Shown here in pieces: positions 51,657 to 63,221 of a stretch of DNA of 64,000 nucleotides (positions within the stretch are counted from its first letter, which is position 1; each line of letters starts with the position of its first letter). The stretch lies in NCBI RefSeq assembly GCF_017874035.1, contig NZ_JAGGKV010000006.1, positions 248,001 through 312,000 of the forward strand, in the 5' to 3' direction. A program made the translations under genes and the position numbers. Under the pieces are notes generated by a model. It was not told where the DNA came from. It saw nothing but the letters and a program-made list of their open reading frames with translations, and ran no database searches. Source of the DNA: Paenibacillus aceris. GTDB taxonomy: Bacteria; Bacillota; Bacilli; Paenibacillales; NBRC-103111.

Positions 51657-52700
51657 ATGCATATACATGTGCTTCAACTCATTGTTGGCGATAGACTGAT
51701 TTCCGATTCCTACAATACAAAAGGACTTCATCTTTTATCAGCAGGTACTGTGGTGGATGCAAGCGACATCATGATGCTTAACCGCCACAATGTGGAATAT
51801 GTGGATATTGCCCAAAGGGTTACGGAAACTGATCTTGAGCCAGCAGAATTGTCCCAAGCAAAGCTGGCTCAACTCACGTGTTTTCACGATTGCATTTCTG
51901 GTATCAAAGACATTTTTCTTACGGCAGAAACCGAGGGAATCTTATCTAATCAGAAAATAGAATCCGCTTTCAATCCGTTAATCAAGAGCCTTGAGGAAGA
52001 GAATGATGTCGTCTCTTTGCTTATTTCTTTAACCAGCCAAGATGATTATACCTACCTGCACAGTGTACAAGTAGGCATGCTGTCCTACTATATCGCCAAA
52101 TGGATGGATAAGAGCGAGAAAGAAGCGCTTATCATTGGCAAAGCAGGCTATTTGCACGATGTCGGCAAATGCAAAATCCCCCTTGAAATCATGAATAAGC
52201 CCGATAAGCTAACTAATGACGAATTCAGTGACATGCAGAGGCATACCATCTATGGCTATGAGATCATCAAAAATTCCTTAAAAGACAACACCCTTGCTCT
52301 CGTTGCGCTTGAGCACCATGAGCGTATGGACGGTACAGGCTATCCATTACGCAAAAAAAATACGGAAATACACTCCTACTCCCGTATTGTTGCCGTTGCG
52401 GATGTTTACAGCGCTATGATCAACGACAGGGTTTATCAAAAAAAACGTGACCTCTTGTTCGTTCTGAAAGAACTTCACCGGATGAGCTTTGGACAGCTTG
52501 ATCCGAAGATCACCCAAGTGTTTATTCGCAATATGATTCCTAACTTTATCGGCAAAAAAGTGTCCCTGAGCGACGGAAGAGTCGGTACAATCGTTATGAC
52601 GAATCCTTCCGATTTTTTCCGGCCGCTCATCAACATCGATCATGAATTTCTGGATCTTTCACAGCTGAACGGTGTTGAAATAACGGCAATCGCGGTATGA
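51657..52700 (+). CDS. HD-GYP domain c-di-GMP phosphodiesterase (2)
   Basis: The second HD-GYP protein has 347 residues from the ATG at 51657, with GAGAGG upstream. The N-terminal domain (IHVLQLIVGDRLISDSYNTKGLHLLSAG) parallels the first paralogue at 45613. The catalytic domain has GKAGYLHDVGKCKIPLE and HHERMDGTGYPLR. The C-terminal region is beta-rich. Both should lower c-di-GMP; different sensors or expression are likely. It converges on the DUF350 operon with only six bases between stops. Confidence 0.9.
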   Translation: MHIHVLQLIVGDRLISDSYNTKGLHLLSAGTVVDASDIMMLNRHNVEYVDIAQRVTETDLEPAELSQAKLAQLTCFHDCISGIKDIFLTAETEGILSNQKIESAFNPLIKSLEEENDVVSLLISLTSQDDYTYLHSVQVGMLSYYIAKWMDKSEKEALIIGKAGYLHDVGKCKIPLEIMNKPDKLTNDEFSDMQRHTIYGYEIIKNSLKDNTLALVALEHHERMDGTGYPLRKKNTEIHSYSRIVAVADVYSAMINDRVYQKKRDLLFVLKELHRMSFGQLDPKITQVFIRNMIPNFIGKKVSLSDGRVGTIVMTNPSDFFRPLINIDHEFLDLSQLNGVEITAIAV

Positions 52701-52706
52701 GAGGTT

Positions 52707-53096
52707 TTAAATAATAAGAGAGCTGACCGCTAGAGCAATACCGATATATACGGAAGCAAGCAGAGTGCCAACAGCCACGTTGCCTTCTTTTAACTGGTCG
52801 GAGAGCTTCACGCCTGGCGTCAGCCAATCAAAGACCCAGTAAGTCGCAAGTAAACAGACGTAACCTACCGCAAACCATAAGCTCATATGCCAAATCGAGG
52901 AGTTGCTGTACGCGGCAATTGCCAGCACAATCGCAGTTGCAATAAATTTGCCGCCCATCGTAATTCCAACGGCGACATTCCCTTTATTAATTTCCTCCAT
53001 ATCGCGGTAGGGCGTCATTAAGCTAAATATATACATCCCTGCAAATTGCAGCAGGACAATAACAAATAAGCTAATTACAATATTCAATACTATCAT
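52707..53096 (-). CDS. DUF350 membrane protein (YjfL family)
   Basis: The 129-residue protein has two internally related halves with repeated GNVAVGI/GNVAVGT motifs, each followed by a hydrophobic helix: NKGNVAVGITMGGKFIATAIVLAI and KEGNVAVGTLLASVYIGIALAVSS. Four membrane segments are likely. This pattern is DUF350, as in E. coli YjfL. I placed the start at the ATG at 53096, which overlaps the upstream gene as ATGA. It is the last gene of the five-gene operon from 55836. E. coli yjfL lies in an operon with the GspS-like yjfC, which supports the family call. Confidence 0.88.
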   Translation of the reverse strand: MIVLNIVISLFVIVLLQFAGMYIFSLMTPYRDMEEINKGNVAVGITMGGKFIATAIVLAIAAYSNSSIWHMSLWFAVGYVCLLATYWVFDWLTPGVKLSDQLKEGNVAVGTLLASVYIGIALAVSSLII

Positions 53097-53740
53097 TCTG
53101 CCCACCCCCGAAATTTCGCCATGGATTGATCATAATTGCTGTAATCGTGTACTTCCTCTAAAATAACCTGAACTTCCTTCTTATTTTTGAAATTTTGATA
53201 GCGATCCTCCGGAATAGGTTGCTTTACTTTCTGACCTGTCGGAAGATCTGCAACCGCGAAATAGCGGAATTTTCCATCCAGTTCCGTTTTATATACGCCT
53301 ATCAGTTTCACATCCGTCTTAATTTCAACTTTAAGTTCAGCCAAATCTTTATCGGCTTCTTCCTTGGTTTTAAACGTTTTGATCGGCTTCCATTGTGATA
53401 ACGTGACGTCATTCTTTCCTTGACTGTCCGTTTTCATTGTTGCCTGCATATAGCTAAGTACATAGACCTGATCGCCGGTTGCAAAATTCTGGTCATTCGA
53501 TATTCGCTCATTATTAGGCAGCAGAACCAAATCCCCATCGAGCAAATCCCCGACCTTCGCTTGCTGCACTTGATAATCCCAAGGCACTTCGCCATTCACG
53601 CCGCTTATGCTTGCTGAGCTCCCAACTGTTGCAGAACTTAAGACAGAGGGTTTCTTATTGAACAGGCTGCTAATGCCCCAAATCATCAAGATGACGACCA
53701 AGGCGATCGACGCCATTATCCAAAATCGTCTTTGTTTCAA
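53093..53740 (-). CDS. Unknown membrane-anchored protein of the DUF350/GspS operon
   Basis: It starts at TTG (53740), which overlaps the upstream stop as TTGA; GGAG lies ten bases upstream. The 215 residues have a basic N-terminus (KQRRFW), one membrane segment (IMASIALVVILMIWGISSLF) and an extracytoplasmic soluble domain with several Lys/Asp-rich stretches. No catalytic motif is seen. Translational coupling to both neighbours ties it to the operon. Confidence 0.78.
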   Translation of the reverse strand: MKQRRFWIMASIALVVILMIWGISSLFNKKPSVLSSATVGSSASISGVNGEVPWDYQVQQAKVGDLLDGDLVLLPNNERISNDQNFATGDQVYVLSYMQATMKTDSQGKNDVTLSQWKPIKTFKTKEEADKDLAELKVEIKTDVKLIGVYKTELDGKFRYFAVADLPTGQKVKQPIPEDRYQNFKNKKEVQVILEEVHDYSNYDQSMAKFRGWAE

Positions 53741-54933
53741 GGTGCTTTCACTCCAATCGGTACAAATTGACTTGCATTCCCTGTAATTTTCCCGCCTGCT
53801 CGGCCTAGGAGCCCACAAGGAGTTCCGCCCAGTACAAAGAGTCCCGTTAATAAATGCCTATTTCCATGAGCAAAACCTATCTCCGGCAAATCAGCCCTTT
53901 GCTGATATACACGCTTAAAAAAAACACTTGTGTCAAAGCCAGCTTCATCCTTGACCTCCAAAACACCTGTAGCATCATAGAGCTCAACGGAGCCCCCTTC
54001 TCTTCCAAACATCGATTTGGATACGTAATCCCCTGACAACTCTGGAGAAAAAAAGGTAGGCAGCATATAAGCAGCTATTGCTTTGTGCTCATCCAAGGTA
54101 AACATAGCAGAGTTCTTCTTATGCAACTCCCATATAAGAGCTTGGAGCCCCTTCGACTGCAAGATAACCGCATGCAAAGGATTGAACAATTGGATGAATT
54201 GTTCTTCGATCGCATAGGAGAGCGCTTCTCCCCCATCATCAATCCCCATCCATTCTTTTGGGTACAGCGCAAACATGTTGGAGATGATTTGATGATCGCC
54301 AACCTTGACCACGCCTTCGTCAATCCACAGATCCAGACAGTCTACACATGTCATGGTTCTTCCGCTATGGGCAACGAGAGCGTCAATGGTTCCCGTATCT
54401 TCCGCATGCCGGCCATAAGCAATACAAGCGGCGAAGTCCGGAGCTTCAATGTCCCATGCTGCGCGAATCAGGTTTTTCATTTCTGCATTTGGAGAGACAA
54501 GCCCGATTTGTTCGCAAAGCCACGGTGTTGCAATCGCGGCTTCCACATAACCGGTCGGAGTGTCTGCATTGAGCTCTAAGAGCTTAATTTCCCCCTGCTG
54601 ATTCACCGTAAAATCAAATCTTGCATAGCGGCTAATAGCTCCAATGTCATTCAGTTCCAGCCGATCGAGACCATCCCAAAGTACTTCGGGAATCGACAAC
54701 TGTTCATATAATGACCTGTTCCCTTTTACATAGCGAACAGCTTTATCAAATACGCGCCACAATGACTCCGCCGCGACGATTAGCTTGGCATACGTTTGCT
54801 GCTCCATCAGCACAACTTGATCGATCCAGTAAGCTTCATCTTCCAGATTAGCCCATGTGAATCCAAGCTCTGCCAGCTGCTGGACTCTATGCTCTCTTTC
54901 CGGTGACGGTGTTCCGATGACTTCGAAGACCAC
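53737..54933 (-). CDS. Glutathionylspermidine synthase-like ATP-grasp ligase
   Basis: This is a member of the glutathionylspermidine synthase C-terminal ATP-grasp family (YjfC type), 398 residues. Features are ELGFTWANLEDEAYWID, the RFDFTVNQQGEIKLLELNADTPTGYVEA segment near 104-131 with the ATP-binding acid and Asn, and the C-terminal LSGDYVSKSMFGREGGSV region. The amidase domain of true GspSA is absent, so it is only a ligase. Its acceptor is unknown; peptides or polyamines are proposed for the family. It starts at GTG with CAGGAGG upstream. Its partners are DUF350 and a secreted Ser-rich protein. Confidence 0.87.
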   Translation of the reverse strand: MVFEVIGTPSPEREHRVQQLAELGFTWANLEDEAYWIDQVVLMEQQTYAKLIVAAESLWRVFDKAVRYVKGNRSLYEQLSIPEVLWDGLDRLELNDIGAISRYARFDFTVNQQGEIKLLELNADTPTGYVEAAIATPWLCEQIGLVSPNAEMKNLIRAAWDIEAPDFAACIAYGRHAEDTGTIDALVAHSGRTMTCVDCLDLWIDEGVVKVGDHQIISNMFALYPKEWMGIDDGGEALSYAIEEQFIQLFNPLHAVILQSKGLQALIWELHKKNSAMFTLDEHKAIAAYMLPTFFSPELSGDYVSKSMFGREGGSVELYDATGVLEVKDEAGFDTSVFFKRVYQQRADLPEIGFAHGNRHLLTGLFVLGGTPCGLLGRAGGKITGNASQFVPIGVKAP

Positions 54934-54937
54934 TGCA

Positions 54938-55618
54938 TTAACCTCCTGAGCTGGATGAAGAGCTGAACCCGCTCGATTTGCCGCCTATGCTGCCCGTTGA
55001 GGTGGATGTTGATTTCGAGCTTGATGTTGTGCCGCTGCTCGTGCCAGATCCGCTAACAGAGCCTGTTGTCCCCGGCTTCGTGTTCGAAGAGGATGACTTG
55101 TTCGTCGTAAATGTACCAGAGCCGCTTGATGTTGTTGGCGATTTCGTCGTGGAACGATTGGAGAACGTGCTTGGTTGATACGTTTTGGTCACATAAGGTG
55201 TATTGGAACGATAGTAATAAGAGCGGTGACTGCTTCCCCAACTGCTTGAGGAATATGGACTTGGGCTATTAAAAATGAGATGGTACAACAACAGATCATC
55301 CCATCCAAACCCACTCCCCCCGCCAACATTGTTCACGATAATGGGTGTTGTGCCTCCACTCGTTGAACCGCCTCCGGCAGTTGGCGTTGGAGATGGCGAT
55401 GGCGATGGCGATGCCGCGCCTGAAGCCAGCGGTACCGGTAAATTCCAGTCAACCGCAGGATCGAAGTATGTCTTCACTTCGTCGGTAGACCATTCCACCA
55501 GCTTTGATGATGTGGCGTTTGGTGTAGGCGACTCTGCGGCATGCGCCGGGAGCAGCAGCAGTTGACCCGCGAGTATGAGGCTTAAGGAAGCTGAAAATAC
55601 CTTGAGCGGTCTTTTCAC
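54938..55618 (-). CDS. Secreted Ser/Thr/Gly-rich low-complexity protein
   Basis: The 226-residue product starts at GTG (55618) and overlaps the upstream stop (TAGTG). It has a signal peptide (residues 1-28, SLILAGQLLLLPAHA, then cleavage). A PSPSPSPTPTAGGGS region follows, then NNVGGGSGFGWDDLLLYHLIF and a long Ser/Thr/Gly tail. It is probably extracellular or wall-associated. The composition suits a flexible, easily modified polypeptide. It might be a substrate of the ligase encoded immediately downstream, but this is inference. Confidence 0.7.
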   Translation of the reverse strand: MKRPLKVFSASLSLILAGQLLLLPAHAAESPTPNATSSKLVEWSTDEVKTYFDPAVDWNLPVPLASGAASPSPSPSPTPTAGGGSTSGGTTPIIVNNVGGGSGFGWDDLLLYHLIFNSPSPYSSSSWGSSHRSYYYRSNTPYVTKTYQPSTFSNRSTTKSPTTSSGSGTFTTNKSSSSNTKPGTTGSVSGSGTSSGTTSSSKSTSTSTGSIGGKSSGFSSSSSSGG

Positions 55619-55836
55619 TACTTGTTCCCTCCCCCATCTGAACCAACTGCAACAAGTAAAAGCTCGAACACATTTAAATCCAAATTCAATCTTCCTTCTA
55701 TCATTTCATATTCCTTGCCGCCAATGAGCACATAATTCGCTGCATCTAAAGCTTGCATCAGCTTTTCATCCCATGTGCGCTCACTAATTTTCAAAAGCTG
55801 TCCATCTGCTAATTTTTCGAAAAGAGTAATCGTCAT
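55618..55836 (-). CDS. Small unknown protein, first gene of the DUF350/GspS operon
   Basis: A 72-residue protein without a recognised family: LFEKLADGQLLKISERTWDEKLMQAL, ANYVLIGGKEYEMIEGRLNL and the end GSDGGGNK. It has mixed alpha/beta character and no membrane segment. GGGAGGATG precedes the ATG with good spacing. The stop overlaps the next start, so it is coupled to the secreted protein gene. A candidate ECF promoter lies 42-67 bases upstream. Confidence 0.72.
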   Translation of the reverse strand: MTITLFEKLADGQLLKISERTWDEKLMQALDAANYVLIGGKEYEMIEGRLNLDLNVFELLLVAVGSDGGGNK

Positions 55837-55877
55837 TCGGTTTCATCCTCCCTCATCAAAGACTTCATAATAGATAA

Positions 55878-55903
55878 AACGCACGAACCGTCTATTTGTT
55901 TCA
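55878..55903 (-). promoter_or_regulatory. Candidate ECF-sigma promoter of the DUF350/GspS operon
   Basis: Minus strand TGAAAC (55903-55898), exactly 16 bases, then CGTT (55881-55878). TGAAAC with CGT at this distance is the form used by sigma-W/M/X type factors in Bacillus. It is the only promoter-like element between the preceding terminator and the first gene. Confidence 0.5.
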
Positions 55904-55910
55904 GCTTGCT

Positions 55911-55946
55911 AAAAAATAATAAAAGTCTACCCCTAAGGATAGACTT
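55911..55946 (-). terminator. Terminator after the NlpC/P60 gene
   Basis: Minus strand AAGTCTATCC-TTAG-GGGTAGACTT followed by a T-rich run. It separates the gene at 55954 from the DUF350 operon. Confidence 0.8.
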
Positions 55947-55953
55947 GAATGGC

Positions 55954-57060
55954 TTAATATACAACACGTTTTGCTCGGAGGAACGTTTTTTTCCAATAAG
56001 CTTTATTGATATTACTGATCTGAACCCCATTCTTCGGTGCTGGAGAAGCATGGAGCATTTGCATGTTGCCAATATAGATGCCGACATGTCCGACAGTTTT
56101 ATTGGTTTTGAAGCGACCTGGGACATAGAAGAACATCAAATCGCCTTTACGCAAAGATTTACGGCTAACCAAACTGCCTACCGCCGCTTGTTGGCGGGCA
56201 AGTCTCGGAAGTTTTACGTTATATTTGCCAAACACATACTGGGTAAACGTTGAGCAATCAAATCGGCCTGTTTGTGGGTATGGACCGGTTCCGAATTTAT
56301 ATTTAACCCCTTTATACTGTTCGCCTTTGTTAATCATGCTGTTAACATTAATGTCTTTCAATACGGGAATAGCGTCTCCACCGGACTGTGACCAGACTTG
56401 CAGATCATGATGGGCATGAATATCTTGAGAGGCTGGGCTCTCCCCTTTCACTGCTCCTCCTTTGAACGGATCATTCGGATCGTCCGCAAACGCAAGCTCC
56501 GGAGAGTCAGCGCTAGGATCGGGAGCATCCTCATTCTCAAGGGGCGTAATCGGAGAGGGATGGATGTTCAACTGCTTACCACTTACTTCGTATGACATTT
56601 CTTCTTGAAACAAATCAGAGATGGCGGAGACAGGTAAGTAAATGACATCGCCTTCTTTGACAAAATCTTGATGGACGTGAATTTCTGCCCCGTCCTTCAT
56701 CGCTTTTTTGGAATTCACCGATATTTCAAAGTTCGCATCATTGTCGCCAATTAGCAGTTTCTGAGCACCAGCATCCCACTCGGATTGAAACTTTAATGTT
56801 TGAATGAGTTCTCGAGCATCTACATAATTGGCATTATTGATCACTTTAATGGGTATTACAGCATCATCATTTCCTAATTTGGTGATACCATTTCCTTGTG
56901 ACAAGCTGTGAGGAAGCGCATTACTTGTACCTGATTGTGTCACTCCGTTCGGTGATGGTGCAACGTTATTTGGGGCCGCATGATCCTTCCCACAAGCTGT
57001 TGTTGTTGCGATAGCGACAACCATACTCCCTATTGCTGCTAGTTTCAGCCTTTTCCACAT
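55954..57060 (-). CDS. Secreted NlpC/P60 peptidoglycan hydrolase with stalk domain
   Basis: The 368-residue product from the ATG at 57060 has an N-terminal export signal (LAAIGSMVVAIATTTACG). Its cysteine might serve as a lipoprotein anchor, but the preceding residues are a poor lipobox. A copper-amine-oxidase-like stalk domain follows (about 60-160: VINNANYVDARELI, KEGDVIYLPVSAIS). The C-terminal NlpC/P60 domain (about 250-368) has RFDCSTFTQYVFGKY and TVGHVGIYIGNMQMLHASPAP, giving Cys and His of the active site. It likely cleaves peptide cross-links in the wall. Confidence 0.87.
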   Translation of the reverse strand: MWKRLKLAAIGSMVVAIATTTACGKDHAAPNNVAPSPNGVTQSGTSNALPHSLSQGNGITKLGNDDAVIPIKVINNANYVDARELIQTLKFQSEWDAGAQKLLIGDNDANFEISVNSKKAMKDGAEIHVHQDFVKEGDVIYLPVSAISDLFQEEMSYEVSGKQLNIHPSPITPLENEDAPDPSADSPELAFADDPNDPFKGGAVKGESPASQDIHAHHDLQVWSQSGGDAIPVLKDINVNSMINKGEQYKGVKYKFGTGPYPQTGRFDCSTFTQYVFGKYNVKLPRLARQQAAVGSLVSRKSLRKGDLMFFYVPGRFKTNKTVGHVGIYIGNMQMLHASPAPKNGVQISNINKAYWKKTFLRAKRVVY

Positions 57061-57255
57061 ACCTTCACTTCTCTCCTTTAGGGACACATTATGATCCTCT
57101 TTAGGGTGAGATTTGTGCGAAATAAATATGCATGAACCAAAGGTGGAGCCTCTTGGAGCATGTTGGAAAGGAATTAGGCAGACAGTTAAAGGTAATTTTT
57201 CCGAATTCATCGAATACAGTTAGTGTGTAAAATGTTTAAAGAAGGAGTGGTAAAA

Positions 57256-57683
57256 ATGGCAGGTTTTTAAACGGTCTTTTAGGAAACTTCTCAGAAGTTT
57301 CTGTAGAAGAACTCTCGCGGCAGTATGGCATATATCTGATGCCTAATGAAAAGGTGACAACAGGCTTCAAATTGGTCAGGGATACATTCGTTGTAACTGA
57401 CGAAAGAATTATTTTGATCGATCACCAGGGAGTTACAGGCAAAAAAACGAGAATTGCCTCCATTGATTTAGACTCCATTTATGAAGTGACAATGGAAACC
57501 GCGGGCACAGGTTTTGATGATAGTGAATTGACCATTCACTATATTACATCTCCCTATTTCAAAGCAAACAATGTATCAACCGCAGCTTATAAATTTGAGT
57601 TTGGCAAAAAGTTCAACCTTCAGCCCTTTTACGTTGCTATACTTACGCTGGCAACGCAAAATCGTAAACGAATTAATGCTTAA
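57256..57683 (+). pseudogene. PH-domain (bPH) protein with an apparent -1 frameshift
   Basis: A GAAGGAG site and ATG at 57256 begin MAGF, which stops at once (TAA at 57268-57270). If the reading shifts back by one base on the TTTTT run at 57264-57268, it continues LNGLLGNFSEVSVEELSRQYG into the long frame to 57683. That frame contains FVVTDERIILIDHQGVTGKK, as in bacterial PH-domain (bPH_1) proteins, followed by YKFEFGKKF. The frame itself has an ATG at 57339, but no ribosome site there. It is either a one-base deletion in a T homopolymer, a sequencing error, or slippage. Confidence 0.65.
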
Positions 57684-57711
57684 CAACCCTCGACATTGCA
57701 TAAAACGGTTT

Positions 57712-57751
57712 AAAAAAAGCGTACCCGAGAATATCCGGGTGCGCTTTTTTT
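57712..57751. terminator. Bidirectional terminator between the PH-domain gene and sufB
   Basis: AAAAAAAGCG-T-ACCCG pairs with CGGGT-G-CGCTTTTTTT. Confidence 0.85.
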
Positions 57752-57764
57752 GGAGTTACATCTA

Positions 57765-59162
57765 TTAACCGATAGAACCTTCCATCTCGAACTTGATTAG
57801 ACGGTTCATTTCCACGGCATATTCCATTGGAAGTTCTTTCGTGAATGGCTCAATGAAGCCCATAACGATCATTTGTGTTGCTTCAGCTTCCGTTAAACCA
57901 CGGCTCATGAGGTAGAATAATTGATCCTCAGACACTTTGGATACAGTCGCTTCATGCTCCAGCGTAATGTTATCGTTCATGATTTCATTGTAAGGAATTG
58001 TATCGGATGTTGACTCGTTATCTAGAATCAACGTATCACATTTGATATTCGCTTTGGATCCTTGGGAATTACGTCCGAAGGAAGCCAGACCACGGTAAGT
58101 TACTTTACCGCCGTGTTTGGAGATGGACTTGGACACGATCGTTGACGTTGTATCCGGAGCCAGATGCGTCATTTTGGCGCCTGCATCTTGGTGCTGACCT
58201 TTACCTGCTACTGCGATGGAAAGAACCATCCCTTTAGCGCCGCGGCCTTTCAGCACAACAGCTGGGTACTTCATAGTCAGCTTGGAACCAATGTTGCCAT
58301 CGACCCACTCCATGGTAGCTCCTTCTTCTGCAACCGCACGTTTCGTAACGAGGTTGTAGATGTTCGGTGCCCAGTTTTGGATCGTTGTGTAACGCGCACG
58401 GGAATTTTTGAGACATACGATCTCAACAACCGCGCTATGAAGGGAGTTCGTGCTGTAGATCGGAGCTGTACAGCCTTCTACATAGTGCACGAAGCTTTCT
58501 TCGTCCGTGATAATCAATGTACGCTCGAATTGACCCATGTTCTCGGAGTTAATACGGAAGTATGCTTGCAATGGAACTTCGCACTTCACGCCTTTAGGGA
58601 CGTAAATAAAGGAACCACCGGACCATACCGCACTGTTCAGAGCAGCGAATTTATTGTCGCTTGGCGGGATGATGGTACCGAAGTATTTTCTGAACAGTTC
58701 AGGATGTTCGCGAAGAGCTGTATCCGTATCTGTGAAGATAACACCTTGATCTTCAAGCTCTTTTTGCATGCTGTGGTAAACAACTTCGGATTCGTATTGT
58801 GCTGATACACCGGCAAGGAACTTTTGTTCTGCTTCCGGAATACCCAGCTTATCGAATGTTTCTTTAATCTCGGTTGGAACTTCTTCCCATGTTTTACCTT
58901 GTTTCTCAGATGGTTTTACATAGTACTGGATGTCATTAAAATCAAGATCATCCATGTTGCCGCCCCAACGAGGCATCGGCATTTTGAAGAACTGCTCCAA
59001 GGATTTCAGACGAAACTCCAGCATCCAATCCGGCTCGCCCTTCATTCTGGAGATTTCTTCAACGATTTCACGAGTTAAACCTTTTCCCGATTGGAAAATC
59101 GATTTGTGCTCATCTCGGAAACCATACTTATAATCTTCGAGATCTGGCATTTGTTTTGCCAT
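57765..59162 (-). CDS. sufB: Fe-S cluster assembly scaffold SufB
   Basis: SufB forms the SufBCD scaffold on which Fe-S clusters are built. The 465 residues have the normal length, and the start at 59162 ([11 protein letters not shown]) follows AAGGAGG. The beta-helix core contains [40 protein letters not shown] and, near the C-terminus, [28 protein letters not shown], shared with SufD. It is the last gene of sufCDSUB. Confidence 0.97.
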   Translation of the reverse strand: MAKQMPDLEDYKYGFRDEHKSIFQSGKGLTREIVEEISRMKGEPDWMLEFRLKSLEQFFKMPMPRWGGNMDDLDFNDIQYYVKPSEKQGKTWEEVPTEIKETFDKLGIPEAEQKFLAGVSAQYESEVVYHSMQKELEDQGVIFTDTDTALREHPELFRKYFGTIIPPSDNKFAALNSAVWSGGSFIYVPKGVKCEVPLQAYFRINSENMGQFERTLIITDEESFVHYVEGCTAPIYSTNSLHSAVVEIVCLKNSRARYTTIQNWAPNIYNLVTKRAVAEEGATMEWVDGNIGSKLTMKYPAVVLKGRGAKGMVLSIAVAGKGQHQDAGAKMTHLAPDTTSTIVSKSISKHGGKVTYRGLASFGRNSQGSKANIKCDTLILDNESTSDTIPYNEIMNDNITLEHEATVSKVSEDQLFYLMSRGLTEAEATQMIVMGFIEPFTKELPMEYAVEMNRLIKFEMEGSIG

Positions 59163-59229
59163 GGTTAATTCCTCCTTAACGTTTTTGTGTTGCAAATCAT
59201 TCACAGCGCTCTATGCAATCGCGTATGCG

Positions 59230-62169
<2,940 letters not shown>

Positions 62170-62225
62170 GGTATTCCTCCTAATATATAAGGACCTTTGA
62201 TCAGAGATCAAAGTCTCTCCTCTCT

Positions 62226-63056
62226 TTAGTACTTCGGCGCAGTCGTGTTCATTGGGATTTTGAATTCTTCCTCGTCTTGACCAACCGTTTCATCCACGAT
62301 GCCGAGTTCTTCTTTGATCCAATCGTAACCTTCCGCTTCCAGACGCTCAGCTAGCTCTGGTCCGCCGGATTTCACGATACGGCCTTGCATCATAACATGT
62401 ACAAAATCTGGTTTAACGTAGTTGAGCAAACGTTGGTAGTGCGTAATGATCAAGAAGCCGCGCTCTTCACTGCGCATAGCGTTAACGCCTTCCGCAACGA
62501 TACGCAAAGCATCGATATCCAAACCGGAGTCGATTTCGTCAAGAATAACGAACTTAGGCTCAAGCAAAAGCATTTGCAGAATTTCGTTACGTTTCTTCTC
62601 ACCGCCGGAGAAGCCTTCGTTCAAGTAACGGTGCATGAACTCTGGGTTCATTTCAAGCTGTTTCATTTTGGCTTCCATTTGGCGGATGAACTTGATCAAG
62701 GAGATCTCGTTGCCCTCGCCACGACGCACGTTGATTGCGCTGCGCAAGAAGTCAGCGTTCGTTACGCCCGTAATTTCGCTTGGGTATTGCATAGCTAGGA
62801 ACAAACCAGCGCGCGCTCTCTCATCAACCGCCATTTCGAGAACATCTTCGCCTTCTAAAGTAACGGAACCTTCTGTCACTTCATATTTCGGGTGACCCAT
62901 CAGCGCGGATGCAAGCGTACTTTTACCAGTACCGTTCGGTCCCATGATTGCATGAACTTCTCCGCCTTTGATTTCAAGGCTCAGCCCTTTCAAAATTTCC
63001 TTACCTTCGACGTTCGCTCTAAGACCGTCTATTGTAAATGTTGGTGAGTTTGCCAT
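62226..63056 (-). CDS. sufC: Fe-S cluster assembly ATPase SufC
   Basis: SufC is the ABC-type ATPase of the SufBCD scaffold. It has the Walker A MGPNGTGKST near residue 40, an ABC signature in NEGFSGGEKKRNEILQM, and the Walker B LLEPKFVILDEIDSGLD. The C-terminus is extended by about 20 residues (GIVDETVGQDEEEFKIP) compared with Bacillus SufC. GGAGG could serve the ATG at 63062 or 63056; I prefer the second. The first gene of the operon, it stands behind a dyad typical of Fur-family repressors. Confidence 0.94.
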   Translation of the reverse strand: MANSPTFTIDGLRANVEGKEILKGLSLEIKGGEVHAIMGPNGTGKSTLASALMGHPKYEVTEGSVTLEGEDVLEMAVDERARAGLFLAMQYPSEITGVTNADFLRSAINVRRGEGNEISLIKFIRQMEAKMKQLEMNPEFMHRYLNEGFSGGEKKRNEILQMLLLEPKFVILDEIDSGLDIDALRIVAEGVNAMRSEERGFLIITHYQRLLNYVKPDFVHVMMQGRIVKSGGPELAERLEAEGYDWIKEELGIVDETVGQDEEEFKIPMNTTAPKY

Positions 63057-63109
63057 TTTCATTAAGCCTCCATAATGTTTAAATGTACTAGATAAACGAC
63101 AATCATAAG

Positions 63110-63120
63110 ATGATTATCAT
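63110..63120. promoter_or_regulatory. ATGAT-T-ATCAT dyad in the suf leader
   Basis: A perfect 5-1-5 palindrome within a stretch reading TGATTATCATTGATTCTCAT, which loosely resembles Fur-type GATAAT hexamers. It lies downstream of the suspected start of transcription. Confidence 0.4.
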
Positions 63121-63129
63121 TGATTCTCA

Positions 63130-63144
63130 TTAGAATAATTCTAT
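63130..63144. promoter_or_regulatory. PerR/Fur-like box at the suf promoter
   Basis: TTAGAAT-A-ATTCTAT has 7-1-7 form, with one outer mismatch. The PerR consensus is TTATAAT-N-ATTATAA. It overlaps the probable transcription start and the edge of the TATAAT -10 (minus strand, 63148-63143). Confidence 0.5.
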
Positions 63145-63221
63145 TATAACTTACTATGACAAATCAAGAAAGGGCAATTGCTTGAAAAAGGTGGGCAATT
63201 TGTGAAAATGCAACCTTTTTC

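Noticed and set aside
58164..58805. Antisense frame inside sufB (213 codons)
   Set aside because: sufB is unambiguous; no supporting signals for the antisense frame.
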